Shown here piece after piece: positions 1 to 8,678 of a DNA stretch of 64,000 nt. Position 1 is the stretch's first letter; each line of letters starts with the position of its first letter. Location of the stretch: contig NZ_CP014945.1 of assembly GCF_001606025.1 (NCBI RefSeq), forward strand, positions 2,604,001 through 2,668,000, read 5' to 3'. The translations under genes and the position numbers were made by a program. The notes below the pieces were generated by a model that was not told the DNA's origin, did no database searches, and saw only the letters and a list, made by a program, of their open reading frames with translations. This DNA comes from Psychrobacter alimentarius. Lineage in GTDB: Bacteria; Pseudomonadota; Gammaproteobacteria; Pseudomonadales; Moraxellaceae.

Positions 1-87
1 TTACATCATACCAAGCAGATTTTTTTATTTTTATTGGCAAATACGTTATTCACCTATTGCCTAACTATCCGATATGCCGAGTTATCT

Positions 88-1140
88 ATGTCTCTTACTT
101 TGTTTTCTAATCGCTCCCCGCTTCCTTTATTCAAGCGTCCGTTATTGACTGTGGTTATAACAGCACTTATAGCGACGGTTAGTGTGACAGGCTGTAGTTC
201 ACCTGAGTCTAACGATTCTGAGCCTGCAGATGCCAACACTGAAAACCCGACTGCTGATGCCGCCTCGAATGTTGCCAATAATGACGCTGTTTCTGCTCAA
301 ACTGTCTCAGTAGACACGGTAAAAGGAAAGGTTGATTTGGCGATCAACCCTTCACCCTTTGTTGTTTATGACATGAGTCTGTTACAAGATTTGGCCGCAC
401 TTGATGTGGCCGTTGATGGTATGCCAAGCAACCTGAGATTAGATAATTTACAGGCAAAAACACAGCCTGAACCCAAAAGTGTCGGTACTGTTTTTGAGCC
501 GGATCTTGAAGCGTTGAACGCGATGAAGCCACAAGCTATTTTAGTTGGCTCACGTATGGCCGAAAAATATGATGCCTTGTCAAGTATCGCTCCAACACTT
601 GATATGACCATTGATACCACAAAAATCTATGAATCCAGTAAACAGCGTTTGCATGACTTGGGTGCTTTGTTTGGCAAAAGTGATCAAGCGGCAAAATTGC
701 AAGGAGACATTGACAGTCTTATTGATGAAACTAAAGTCTTGACCAAGGATAAAGGGACAGGCTTGGTTGTGATGGTCAATGGCAATAAAATGTCCGCTTA
801 TGGTGAAAAATCACGTTTCGGATTCATACATACCGTACTGGGTGTACCTATGGCAGATAATCAGATTAAAGATGCCAGTCATGGTCAGCCTGTCTCTTTT
901 GAGTATTTACAAAAGACCAATCCAGACTGGTTATTTATCATTGATCGTAGTGCTGCCATTGGTGAAGATGGTGCAGGTGCCAAAGCCGTATTAGACAATC
1001 CATTGGTTGCGCAAACCAATGCGTGGAGTAAGGATCAAGTGGTCTACCTTAGCCCAGACTCTTATCTTGCTTTTGGTGGGTATTACCAGTGGATTAAAGA
1101 TTTGACCACGATTAAAGATGCGTTTGCTGCTGCCAAATAA
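88..1140 (+). CDS. Siderophore ABC transporter substrate-binding lipoprotein (FatB/CeuE-like)
   Basis: This is the periplasmic binding component of an iron-siderophore importer, expected to be a lipid-anchored protein that captures ferric siderophore and hands it to the two permeases encoded next. The start at 88 gives a classic lipoprotein signal: a basic stretch, a hydrophobic core, and a lipobox ending in VTGC with the cysteine at residue 36. A TTG further upstream at 34 is in frame but would add an unlikely leader. The mature protein starts with an acidic, Asn/Thr-rich linker and continues into a class III periplasmic-binding fold (PhuF/BtuF type), with the pattern of naming the culprit transport motif around LEALNAMKPQAILVG. 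Gene order binding protein-permease-permease-ATPase supports the role. The exact siderophore cannot be told from sequence, and no TonB-dependent receptor is visible in the window. The promoter region is cut by the window edge. Confidence 0.88.
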   Translation: MSLTLFSNRSPLPLFKRPLLTVVITALIATVSVTGCSSPESNDSEPADANTENPTADAASNVANNDAVSAQTVSVDTVKGKVDLAINPSPFVVYDMSLLQDLAALDVAVDGMPSNLRLDNLQAKTQPEPKSVGTVFEPDLEALNAMKPQAILVGSRMAEKYDALSSIAPTLDMTIDTTKIYESSKQRLHDLGALFGKSDQAAKLQGDIDSLIDETKVLTKDKGTGLVVMVNGNKMSAYGEKSRFGFIHTVLGVPMADNQIKDASHGQPVSFEYLQKTNPDWLFIIDRSAAIGEDGAGAKAVLDNPLVAQTNAWSKDQVVYLSPDSYLAFGGYYQWIKDLTTIKDAFAAAK

Positions 1141-1160
1141 ACGTGATTACTGTTTGAGCC

Positions 1161-2312
1161 ATGGCTCTAATTTTTAGTTATAATCTTTCACTTTCTAAGC
1201 CAGTAGCCACTATGTCGTTATTCTCACATCGTGCTCATACCAGCGTGAAACCCAGCTCATCTTTGTCAGCAGCTTCATCCAACTGGCAAAGAGAGGCTGA
1301 TAAAGCCTTAATTACCAAACCTCGACGTGCCGCCATACCACCTTGGTTAATCAACCTAGGTAGCCTCATTCTTATGGGGCTTTTGGTTTTATTGAGTTTA
1401 TCTATCGGTGTGGCAGATTTTTCGTGGTCAGGTATTTTTCACAGCTTACTCAACCATAGCGCCAATTCTGATAGCTCGCTTCTTCTTGTCAGCCGGATAC
1501 CACGTACCCTTGCCATTATATTGACAGGGGTTGCAATGGCAGTGGCTGGAATGATCATCCAAGTGGTACTAAAAAACCGCTTCGTTGAGCCTTCTATGGT
1601 CGGTGCTACCCAAAGTGCAGCTCTTGGGTTATTGGTAGTCAGCCTATTGTTCCCAGCGAGCGCCCTCATCATAAAAATGGGCGTGGCTACCTTCTCGGCC
1701 GTCATTGGCATGATGGTTTTTATGGCGCTCATTCACCGTATCCCGCCCACTGATTTTTTAATGATTCCACTCATTGGCATCGTTTTTGGCGGTATCATTG
1801 AGGCTGTGACGACCTTTATTGCATATCAAACCGAGACATTACAGATGCTCAGCGTTTGGCAGTTTGGAGATTTTTCAGGTGTTTTGGCAGGTCGTTATGA
1901 GTTGCTATGGCTGACTGGTGGGTTGTGCGTTCTTGCTTATATTATCGCTGATAAACTGACCATCGTCGGGCTGGGCGACAACATCGCGTTGAACCTAGGC
2001 ATTAGCAAGCGCCAAGTCACTTGGCTTGGTGTTGGTATGGTGGCCATGATGAGTGCGGTGGTCGTGGTGACTGTTGGTATGATTCCCTTTATTGGGTTGG
2101 TGGTGCCCAATATCGTCAGCCGATTGATGGGGGATAAGTTACGTCGCAGTTTACCAGCCGTCGCCTTGTTGGGGGCATCAGCCGTCCTACTGTGCGATAT
2201 TATCGGACGCTCTATTCATTATCCATTTGAAGTGCCTGTCGCGACTGTGTTTGGCGTGGTCGGTACGGTGCTGTTCTTATGGTTGCTGCTGCGCGCCCCT
2301 GCTGAGCAATAA
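1161..2312 (+). CDS. Siderophore ABC transporter permease (FecCD family), first subunit
   Basis: Inner-membrane permease of the iron-siderophore importer, FecCD/BtuC family. After a polar N-terminal extension of about 60 residues the protein has the usual run of nine to ten hydrophobic segments. The family signatures LVSRIPRTLAIILTGVAMAV and GLVVPNIVSRLMG (the cytoplasmic loop that contacts the ATPase) are present. It begins 20 bp after the binding-protein gene, so the two are surely co-transcribed. At 383 residues it is longer than the usual 310-340. An in-frame ATG at 1212 would shorten the leader, and neither start has a good ribosome-binding site, so the exact start is open. It should form a heterodimer with the product of 2496-3545. 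Confidence 0.88.
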   Translation: MALIFSYNLSLSKPVATMSLFSHRAHTSVKPSSSLSAASSNWQREADKALITKPRRAAIPPWLINLGSLILMGLLVLLSLSIGVADFSWSGIFHSLLNHSANSDSSLLLVSRIPRTLAIILTGVAMAVAGMIIQVVLKNRFVEPSMVGATQSAALGLLVVSLLFPASALIIKMGVATFSAVIGMMVFMALIHRIPPTDFLMIPLIGIVFGGIIEAVTTFIAYQTETLQMLSVWQFGDFSGVLAGRYELLWLTGGLCVLAYIIADKLTIVGLGDNIALNLGISKRQVTWLGVGMVAMMSAVVVVTVGMIPFIGLVVPNIVSRLMGDKLRRSLPAVALLGASAVLLCDIIGRSIHYPFEVPVATVFGVVGTVLFLWLLLRAPAEQ

Positions 2313-2495
2313 CTATGTTTTTTGCGGTACTCAGCGAATGAATCGTTTATCAGTGATTGTAATACCTGATTCGTTCGACATCGCATAGCAAATACTCTAT
2401 GCATAGACCTTATTATTTGAGGTCTTATGACTTATTTTATAACTGTCATTGTCCTTCTGTCTGATTAGATAAGCGTGACACTATAGGATTTATCC

Positions 2496-3545
2496 ATGTT
2501 TTCATCGTCTACGCCTAGCGCTGCACAAAAGAGCGACACAGATAAGGGTCATGGCGCTTCTACCACTTGGCAAAAACATCTTGCTCAATTTTGGGCGTTC
2601 ATAGTTGATCATCCAAAGTCCGTCGCCTCTATCATATTAGTGATTGCGATGACGTTATTTTTGACACTCAACGTTAATGGATATTGGGATTTTGCCCTAC
2701 CCCTACGCGGTAAAAAACTGCTGGCTTTGATGGTGGTCGGATACGCTATCGGCGTGTCAACCTTACTGTTTCAAACCTTGACACACAATCCTATTTTGAC
2801 GCCTTCTCTATTGGGCTTCGACTCCCTATATGTCTTGCTGCAAAGCGTGCTGGTTTTTTTCTTGGGTGCCATCAGCTTCACCATTATCGATCCTATTGCC
2901 AAATTTATGCTTGAGATTTTTCTCATGTTTGGCGCATCCATGTTGTTGTTCCAACTGTTATTTTCAAAAACCAGCCAAGATTTGACGCGCCTGATATTGG
3001 TAGGTGTTATCTTCGGGGTGTTGTTTCGTAGTTTGTCAGCCTTGATTGCACGGCTGATTAATCCTGATGATTTCGTCGTGGTACAGTCGGCCAGCTACGC
3101 TCAATTTAATACCGTCAATCCACAACTGCTTGGCATCAGCGTGATTATTTGCGTCATCACGGGCTTGTTTGTTTGGCGTTGGCGTTATCAATGCGATGTA
3201 TTAATGCTAGGCAAAGCGCAAGCCACCAATCTTGGCATTAACTATCAACGTCTGGCCTTTGGGCTGCTTACTGTCATCGCAGTATTAGTCGCTACGGCTA
3301 CTGCACTCGTCGGACCAGTGACCTTTTTTGGTTTGTTGGTTTGTGCTCTTACCAATCGTCTTGCTCGCAATATGTATCATAGTGAGCGGTTAATACTGGT
3401 CAGCTTAGTTGCGATGATTTGTCTGGTGCTTGGTCAAACCATATTTGAGCAAATACTGGGTATGGCAGGCGTATTGTCAGTCGTTATCGAATTAGCAGGC
3501 GGTCTGGTATTTTTATTATTGATTTTTATGACCAAACATCGTTAA
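2496..3545 (+). CDS. Siderophore ABC transporter permease (FecCD family), second subunit
   Basis: Second FecCD-type permease of the importer. The N-terminal 45 residues are polar; then come about nine hydrophobic helices. The conserved segment VGPVTFFGLLVCALTNRLAR corresponds to the coupling loop of the family, here with FFGLL in place of the more common FIGLI, which is typical of the second permease of FatBCDE/CeuBCDE-like systems. An AGGA motif sits about nine bases upstream of the ATG. The 183-bp gap after the first permease holds no gene and no clear terminator, so one transcript is likely. Assignment to a particular siderophore is not possible from sequence alone. Confidence 0.87.
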   Translation: MFSSSTPSAAQKSDTDKGHGASTTWQKHLAQFWAFIVDHPKSVASIILVIAMTLFLTLNVNGYWDFALPLRGKKLLALMVVGYAIGVSTLLFQTLTHNPILTPSLLGFDSLYVLLQSVLVFFLGAISFTIIDPIAKFMLEIFLMFGASMLLFQLLFSKTSQDLTRLILVGVIFGVLFRSLSALIARLINPDDFVVVQSASYAQFNTVNPQLLGISVIICVITGLFVWRWRYQCDVLMLGKAQATNLGINYQRLAFGLLTVIAVLVATATALVGPVTFFGLLVCALTNRLARNMYHSERLILVSLVAMICLVLGQTIFEQILGMAGVLSVVIELAGGLVFLLLIFMTKHR

Positions 3546-3648
3546 AGGTAGCGTCATTAAAAATAGTCGCCACAAGAACCGTGTCATTGGTACTAAATAA
3601 CCCTTTATCAACGTAAAATTTTTACTATTCGCTAAAACAAGAATCCCT

Positions 3649-4407
3649 ATGATTAAAATAGATAATATCTCGTACCATATTGGCAAACAGCAAATCTTAA
3701 ATGACGTGACATTGTCATTGCCAAGCGCGCAAGTTATCGCATTGATTGGCCCCAATGGTGCGGGTAAATCTACTTTATTTTCTGTTATGTCACGCTTGCA
3801 ACCTATACAGTCAGGACAGGTCTGCTTCGGTGAACACGATATTGCCACTTGCCATGCGAAAACATTATCTAAAACGGTTGCGATGCTTGGACAAGAGAAT
3901 CAGGTACAAGGGCGATTGCGTGTGCATGAGCTACTGATGTTCGGACGCTATCCTTATCATCAGGGGCAGCCCACTGCTAACGACCAGCAAAAGGTACAAG
4001 AAATCATCGAGCGCTTTGAGCTGACTTCTTTGGCTGATCGGTTTTTATCAACCTTGTCGGGTGGTCAGCGCCAACGAGTATTGATTGCGATGATCGTTTG
4101 CCAAGATACGCCTTATTTGTTGCTAGATGAACCGCTTAATAACTTGGACATGTATCATGCGGGCCGTTTGATGCGTGAGCTACGAGAGGTCAGTCATAGT
4201 CAACAAAAAACCGTGGTGATTGTTCTCCATGATATCAATCAAGCGGCACAATTTGCTGATACCGTAGTCACGATGAAAGCAGGACAAGTGATGGCGGTTG
4301 GCAAGCCCGTCGATGTTCTGACCAAAGAGACCATGAAAGCGCTCTATAACGTTGATGTCACCGTCCTAAATCATCAAGGTCGGCCAGTGATTGTCGATAC
4401 GGTGTAA
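3649..4407 (+). CDS. Siderophore ABC transporter ATP-binding protein (FecE-like)
   Basis: Cytoplasmic ATPase that powers the iron-siderophore importer. All nucleotide-binding motifs are intact: Walker A GPNGAGKST near residue 34, a Q-loop in AMLGQENQ, the signature LSGGQRQR near residue 140, Walker B LLLDEPLNNLD near residue 160, and the switch histidine in VLHDINQ. The length of 252 residues is normal for the family. The 103-bp gap after the second permease is slightly long for the operon but contains no terminator. The four genes together form a complete type II-style importer lacking only an outer-membrane receptor. Confidence 0.9.
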   Translation: MIKIDNISYHIGKQQILNDVTLSLPSAQVIALIGPNGAGKSTLFSVMSRLQPIQSGQVCFGEHDIATCHAKTLSKTVAMLGQENQVQGRLRVHELLMFGRYPYHQGQPTANDQQKVQEIIERFELTSLADRFLSTLSGGQRQRVLIAMIVCQDTPYLLLDEPLNNLDMYHAGRLMRELREVSHSQQKTVVIVLHDINQAAQFADTVVTMKAGQVMAVGKPVDVLTKETMKALYNVDVTVLNHQGRPVIVDTV

Positions 4408-4528
4408 AGGCCTGGGTTTTAAAGCCAAACACCGACCACCTTCCTTTTATTGATGCTCTCGCTCATCTAATTACTACCAGAACACCTTTTCAGCCACTAT
4501 TGGCATCGTACTCCAGTTTGCTTATCAC

Positions 4529-4561
4529 TTGCGCTTTTTGTACTACTGTACTAGAATACTG
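4529..4561 (+). promoter_or_regulatory. Predicted trpR promoter overlapped by a TrpR-type operator
   Basis: A sigma70-like promoter can be drawn with -35 TTGCGC (4529-4534), a 17-base spacer, and -10 TAGAAT (4552-4557), about 45 bases before the trpR start. Across it, at 4539-4561, lies an imperfect dyad with two GTACT repeats and a CTAG core. It resembles the Escherichia coli trpR operator as I remember it (TGTACT, two bases, TGTACT, then a G/A-rich half ending in ACTG or AGTG). Binding here would block RNA polymerase, giving autorepression by tryptophan-loaded TrpR. The similarity was judged by eye, and binding is inferred. Confidence 0.55.
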
Positions 4562-4600
4562 ATACAAGATAGTTATTCTTTTTTATTAAGACCCAATATT

Positions 4601-4876
4601 ATGAATACTGATCCCTATCAAAGCCTTCTGACCCATTTAGCCACTTGTCACGACAAGTCTGATATCGAAGTATTATTGACAGCGCTACTGACGGAGAAAG
4701 AGCAGCACGAGATTGCGAATCGTATCCGTATTTTTGACTTGCTTGAACGCGGTGTCACCCAGCGTGATATTTCTGAGCAATTGGGCGTTGGTATTGCGAC
4801 CGTCTCACGAGGGGCCAAAGCCATTCAACACCATGATGTTAGTGCTTTATTAGCCACACACAGAAAAGGTCAGTAA
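4601..4876 (+). CDS. trpR: Trp operon repressor TrpR
   Basis: Tryptophan-dependent DNA-binding repressor of the TrpR family. From the ATG at 4601 the protein is 91 residues, a little shorter than the 108-residue enterobacterial protein. It keeps the family pattern: helices with LLTALLTEKEQHEIANRI, followed by the helix-turn-helix VTQRDISEQLGVGIATVSRG, close to the corresponding DNA-reading segment of E. coli TrpR. A TTG at 4529 is in frame but lies inside the predicted promoter and operator, so 4601 is preferred. The gene is followed after 71 bp by trpE and then trpG, so it probably controls both itself and anthranilate synthesis from the operator at 4539-4561. Confidence 0.9.
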   Translation: MNTDPYQSLLTHLATCHDKSDIEVLLTALLTEKEQHEIANRIRIFDLLERGVTQRDISEQLGVGIATVSRGAKAIQHHDVSALLATHRKGQ

Positions 4877-4947
4877 GGAGCTAAATCACACTCTCCTCGT
4901 TTCTCTTATTTTATTTATTACCCATTTGAACTATTCCGGAAGTCGTT

Positions 4948-6366
4948 ATGAGCTCTTTTCATGCTACACCTGTACAGCCAACACTGATTGATATCCCTAG
5001 TAAGCCGCAACGCATAAAACTGACGCAAGATATCGATTTTTTTGCGTTATTCAAGCGTATTGAGCGCGAGTTTGATATCTGTTATTTGCTTGAGTCACTG
5101 GGCGAAGACAGTCATATTTCACGCCATCATGCTATTGGTTTTGATCCTATTATGACCATTGCGGCTATTGATCGCACCACGCTTGCCATTACTGACAATA
5201 AAACGGCAGAAACCACGCATTATCAAACTGATAATCCTTATGAGCTGCTGCGTAAGATCACCCCGCAGCATGTGATTGCGCGCGATCAAAGTGGCGGTCT
5301 GGTCGGCTATTTGGGCTACGACTGTGTGAATTTCTTTGAGCCCAGTCTCAATGCTAAGTCGAGCGAGGACTTTGAGCCGTTTAAGTTTGGGGTCTATTTG
5401 GATGGTCTGACGCTAGATAAAATGACGGGTGAGATTTTTTATTTTTATTATCCGACCACGCAACAAGACAATCGTATTGAGCAAATCAAAAGCTTACTGG
5501 ATGCCCCTATACCAAGCTACGAGCCGCCCAGCGTCGAATTCTTGGGTGATGGCATGAGTCAAGAAGACCATGCAAAAGCGGTCATGCAAGTCAAAGAAGA
5601 CATCGTCTCTGGGCGTATTTTTCAGTGCGAAGTGGGGTTTAAGTCTAAATACCGTATCGCTGGCGACAAGATGCCCATTTATGAAAAACTCCGAGCTGTT
5701 AATCCATCACCGCACATGTACTTTATGAAGTTTAGCCAGCAATGTATTATTGGCGCCTCTCCTGAGTTATTGTTCCGCTTGCGTCAAGGCGAGATGGAAA
5801 CCTATCCTTTAGCAGGAACAGCCAAACGCGGCGTCGATGTGATCGAGGATCGCAAACTTGCCCGCGCACTACTCAATGATGCTAAAGAAATTGCTGAGCA
5901 CAATATGCTGGTCGATCTGCATCGCAATGATATTGGCCGTGTGGCACAATTTGGTACAGTAAAAGTGCGCAGTTTGATGGACATCAAGCGCTTCTCTCAC
6001 GTACAACATATCTCCTCTGAAATCGTTGGTATCTTACATCCCAATGAAGATATGTTCAGTGCGCTTGCCAGCAATTTCCCTGCAGGCACTCTATCAGGGG
6101 CGCCAAAAATTGAGGCCATCAAAGTGATCAACGAGCTGGAACCAGACGGTCGCGGTGCTTACGGCGGTGCATTAGGCTCGTTCAATTTTAACGGTGACTG
6201 CATTTTTGCCATTCCTATTCGCAGTCTGTTTATCAATGGCGAATCGGCCTACGCGCAAACGTGTGGCGGCAATGTCTACGACTCCAATCCAGCCGATGAG
6301 TATTTAGAAATTCAGCGTAAACTGTCAGCGATGAAAGTGGTCTTAGACAGCTTTATGAACCCATAA
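4948..6366 (+). CDS. trpE: Anthranilate synthase component I
   Basis: Chorismate-utilising subunit of anthranilate synthase: chorismate plus ammonia (from TrpG) gives anthranilate and pyruvate, the first step of tryptophan synthesis. The N-terminal domain carries the YLLES motif near residue 45, the element that binds feedback tryptophan in TrpE and that argues against PabB. The C-terminal chorismate-binding domain has GRIFQCE, GASPELLFR, PLAGTAKRG, DLHRNDIGR, FPAGTLSGAPK and a terminal GGNVYDSNPADEY, with all catalytic blocks intact. At 472 residues it belongs to the shorter TrpE class. It sits 32 bp before trpG. The other trp genes are not in the window, so this may be either the main enzyme or an additional copy. 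Confidence 0.9.
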   Translation: MSSFHATPVQPTLIDIPSKPQRIKLTQDIDFFALFKRIEREFDICYLLESLGEDSHISRHHAIGFDPIMTIAAIDRTTLAITDNKTAETTHYQTDNPYELLRKITPQHVIARDQSGGLVGYLGYDCVNFFEPSLNAKSSEDFEPFKFGVYLDGLTLDKMTGEIFYFYYPTTQQDNRIEQIKSLLDAPIPSYEPPSVEFLGDGMSQEDHAKAVMQVKEDIVSGRIFQCEVGFKSKYRIAGDKMPIYEKLRAVNPSPHMYFMKFSQQCIIGASPELLFRLRQGEMETYPLAGTAKRGVDVIEDRKLARALLNDAKEIAEHNMLVDLHRNDIGRVAQFGTVKVRSLMDIKRFSHVQHISSEIVGILHPNEDMFSALASNFPAGTLSGAPKIEAIKVINELEPDGRGAYGGALGSFNFNGDCIFAIPIRSLFINGESAYAQTCGGNVYDSNPADEYLEIQRKLSAMKVVLDSFMNP

Positions 6367-6398
6367 ATTGACCACATTTCACAAAGAGTTTATCAACC

Positions 6399-7046
6399 AT
6401 GAATGTTTTAATTATCGACAACTACGACTCGTTTACTTTTAATCTTTATCAATACATTGGTGAGATTCTACAAACCATGGACGACAGTCAAGCGGCAAAC
6501 GTCATCGTCAAACGCAATAACGAGATTACCTTAGCCGATGTGCAAGCGATGAACTTGGATCGAATCATTATCTCGCCCGGCCCTGGTGCGCCAGACGATC
6601 CTGCTTATTTTGGTGTGTGTAGTGAGGTGATCGAAGTCATGGGCAAGACGACGCCATTATTGGGCGTTTGCTTAGGGATGCAGGGCATCGCTCATGTGTT
6701 TGGCGGCGACGTGGTTCGTGCCAGCCTACCGATGCATGGCAAGGTCTCATCGATTCGCCATGATGGTACTGGTATCTACCAAGGCTTGCCACAAGAGCTT
6801 GAAATCATGCGTTATCACTCACTAATGGTGAAAGCGGACACGCTACCTGAATGCTTGGCGGCCACAGCCGTCGTCGCCAATGATGATCATAACACTCTAA
6901 GCTTGAGTGAATCGGCATTGGCTGGTGACGAGATTATGGGACTACAGCACAAAGACTATCCCATTCAAGGAGTGCAATTTCATCCTGAATCCTTTGCAAC
7001 TGAAGGGGCCAAACGTTTGCTCACGAACTTTTTACAGCAGGTATGA
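6399..7046 (+). CDS. trpG: Anthranilate synthase component II (glutamine amidotransferase)
   Basis: Class I glutamine amidotransferase that releases ammonia from glutamine for TrpE. The N-terminus MNVLIIDNYDSFTFNLYQYI is typical of TrpG/PabA. The oxyanion segment SPGPGAPDD, the nucleophile motif GVCLGMQG with Cys91, and the C-terminal His195-x-Glu197 of HPES complete the triad. The length of 215 residues is normal. TrpG and PabA are hard to separate by sequence; pairing with an LLES-bearing TrpE and a TrpR gene favours anthranilate synthesis, although a shared role with folate synthesis is possible. The next gene starts 4 bases after the stop codon. Confidence 0.88.
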   Translation: MNVLIIDNYDSFTFNLYQYIGEILQTMDDSQAANVIVKRNNEITLADVQAMNLDRIIISPGPGAPDDPAYFGVCSEVIEVMGKTTPLLGVCLGMQGIAHVFGGDVVRASLPMHGKVSSIRHDGTGIYQGLPQELEIMRYHSLMVKADTLPECLAATAVVANDDHNTLSLSESALAGDEIMGLQHKDYPIQGVQFHPESFATEGAKRLLTNFLQQV

Positions 7047-7050
7047 ACCC

Positions 7051-7797
7051 ATGATGCGTGTCTTTCACCGATGTAGGTTTCGCTTATCAAAACAGGCTGG
7101 CGTTAGTGTCAGTCTTTTATTAGCCGCGTCTTTTAGTACAGCCGTAGTACCTGTAGAAGCAAACTTTGTATTAGGAATGGATGTACAAGGGCAACGCCTG
7201 AACCTTTATGAAGACTGCGAAGAAGGCAGCGTGACGTGCGATAACATGCTACTGGTTGCCCCTGATTTGCAGCGCTTGTGGCATATAAAGCCATACGATA
7301 AGAGTATCGATAAGTCGCCCTATAGCGTCAAACTTTACCCTGCCAAGACCAAGCATAGCTTATGTAACGATGGCGTGACGCCATGTGGCTTTCAGGGTTA
7401 TCAGTTTGAAGGTAACGGTATTAAAGGCTTTATAAACCCTATCGATAAAAAGATACATGCAGGCAATGAGTGGACGCTAGATGGTAGTTCCGTCACTTAT
7501 AAAGAAAACTCGACCTATCTACCATTGGTTTCGCAAGCGGCTCTTATTGATAGTAAATATACTGCATCCGATAAAGCGTTAAATAAAAGCTATCAAATAG
7601 CACGAAATGAGGTCAGGCGGTTATATGGCGAGCGTATGGAGGCTGGCTTGAAGCAAGAACAGATTCAATGGATCAAACAGCGCTCAAAAGAATGCGGTGC
7701 CAATGCTCAGCATCAACCAAGAACGCAGGCCGAAAAAGTCTGCTTTATTCGAAAAAATGACAGCCGAGAAAAAGACTACTTTTTATGGATTGATTAG
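7051..7797 (+). CDS. Secreted protein with LprI-like C-terminal region
   Basis: Unknown secreted protein of 248 residues. The start is the ATG at 7051 (another follows at 7054); either gives a signal peptide with a basic n-region and a hydrophobic core LLLAASFSTAVV, with likely cleavage near VEA. The middle part has paired cysteines and no family I can name. The last 85 residues, with regularly spaced ALIDSKYTASDKALNKSYQ, QIQWIKQRSKECG and CFIRKNDSRE, look like the LprI/DUF1311 fold, whose named member is proposed to act on lysozyme. This is similarity by pattern only. It follows trpG by 4 bp and may be translated from the same transcript, but the functions look unrelated. Confidence 0.7.
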   Translation: MMRVFHRCRFRLSKQAGVSVSLLLAASFSTAVVPVEANFVLGMDVQGQRLNLYEDCEEGSVTCDNMLLVAPDLQRLWHIKPYDKSIDKSPYSVKLYPAKTKHSLCNDGVTPCGFQGYQFEGNGIKGFINPIDKKIHAGNEWTLDGSSVTYKENSTYLPLVSQAALIDSKYTASDKALNKSYQIARNEVRRLYGERMEAGLKQEQIQWIKQRSKECGANAQHQPRTQAEKVCFIRKNDSREKDYFLWID

Positions 7798-8028
7798 AGC
7801 GCATCCTAAAATAGACTTATTGCATACATTGATTACTTAGCAAGATGAGTAACGCAATTTTAGTGTTGGTAATACTCTGATATAAATGGCTCTATGATAG
7901 TGGTCTATTAATAAGCTTAAGGGGTAAAATAGCTGGTTCTCTTGGGGTGTACTTCAAAAATCTAAATAATCACGTATTGGGAGTTTGTTATATTTCGATA
8001 GATCAAGGGGTTGGAATACTTTTTATTA

Positions 8029-8586
8029 TCACCCCAGTTTTTTAGTAAAAGACTTTAAATCTGCATCGCTACTCTTAAAGTCAAGAAAGCACTCCGTCTG
8101 CCAATTTTTTGTTCGTTTAGCTTGAACAGCGGTTGGGTTTGTCCAAGGAGCATATACTCTCATCGCTCTTTTACCAGCCTTTGCTTCTTCTGAGAATACA
8201 CCTTTTCTAGCTAGAAGTTGTGCGCTGAAAATGAAAACTCCAAAATTAGTACCCTCGTTGGCAGCTATAATCACCCAGTCTACCCCATCCTTCAGGTCAA
8301 TTGGTGAAATCTCACTATCAGATTTTTCACGCTTCCATATTGTCACAAATTGACCAATTTTTTTTGGTGTAGTTTTCGCTTGTCGATAAATTACCCTTTG
8401 GCCATTCAGTGTAAATTTAAGTGCTCCATACTCTATACTTTCTATTTCAGGCTCAATGTCTTCAACTGCATATCCTGCTGGTTCAAATAGCTTTCGCAAT
8501 ATAAGATTAAATGATGCTGGGATAATGTCTGAAGTAAGATTTTCAGTACAAGAGAAAAGTTCTTTGGGCTGATTAAGTGTATTCAT
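8029..8586 (-). CDS. MepB family protein
   Basis: Member of the MepB family, named after a protein beside the MepR/MepA multidrug efflux genes of Staphylococcus aureus; the biochemical role is not established. The 185-residue protein shows family-like blocks: ESIEYGALKFTLNGQRVIYR, then QAKTTPKKIGQFVTIWKR, GVDWVIIAA and NFGVFIFSAQLL, followed by KAGKRAMRVYAPW. No signal peptide or membrane segment is seen. It opens an A+T-rich stretch of small accessory-type genes, convergent with the LprI-like gene, and has no mepA or mepR beside it. The family fold is thought to resemble restriction-endonuclease-like nucleases; that link is only a suggestion. Confidence 0.75.
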   Translation of the reverse strand: MNTLNQPKELFSCTENLTSDIIPASFNLILRKLFEPAGYAVEDIEPEIESIEYGALKFTLNGQRVIYRQAKTTPKKIGQFVTIWKREKSDSEISPIDLKDGVDWVIIAANEGTNFGVFIFSAQLLARKGVFSEEAKAGKRAMRVYAPWTNPTAVQAKRTKNWQTECFLDFKSSDADLKSFTKKLG

Positions 8587-8678
8587 AGAAATTATCCGTA
8601 GTCATTTAGGCTGTTTCTCAGAGAGTCTTGATAATAAGTACTTTATTGTAGATACAGTCTTACACAAAATAATAGATA

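Noticed and set aside
2313..2495. The gap between the two siderophore permease genes as a possible separate promoter
   Set aside because: No clear -35/-10 pair or Fur-box pattern could be drawn, and the gene order argues for one operon.
5802..5987. An antisense frame within trpE, rich in Ser and Leu
   Set aside because: It is a shadow of the conserved chorismate-binding coding region, with no start signals.
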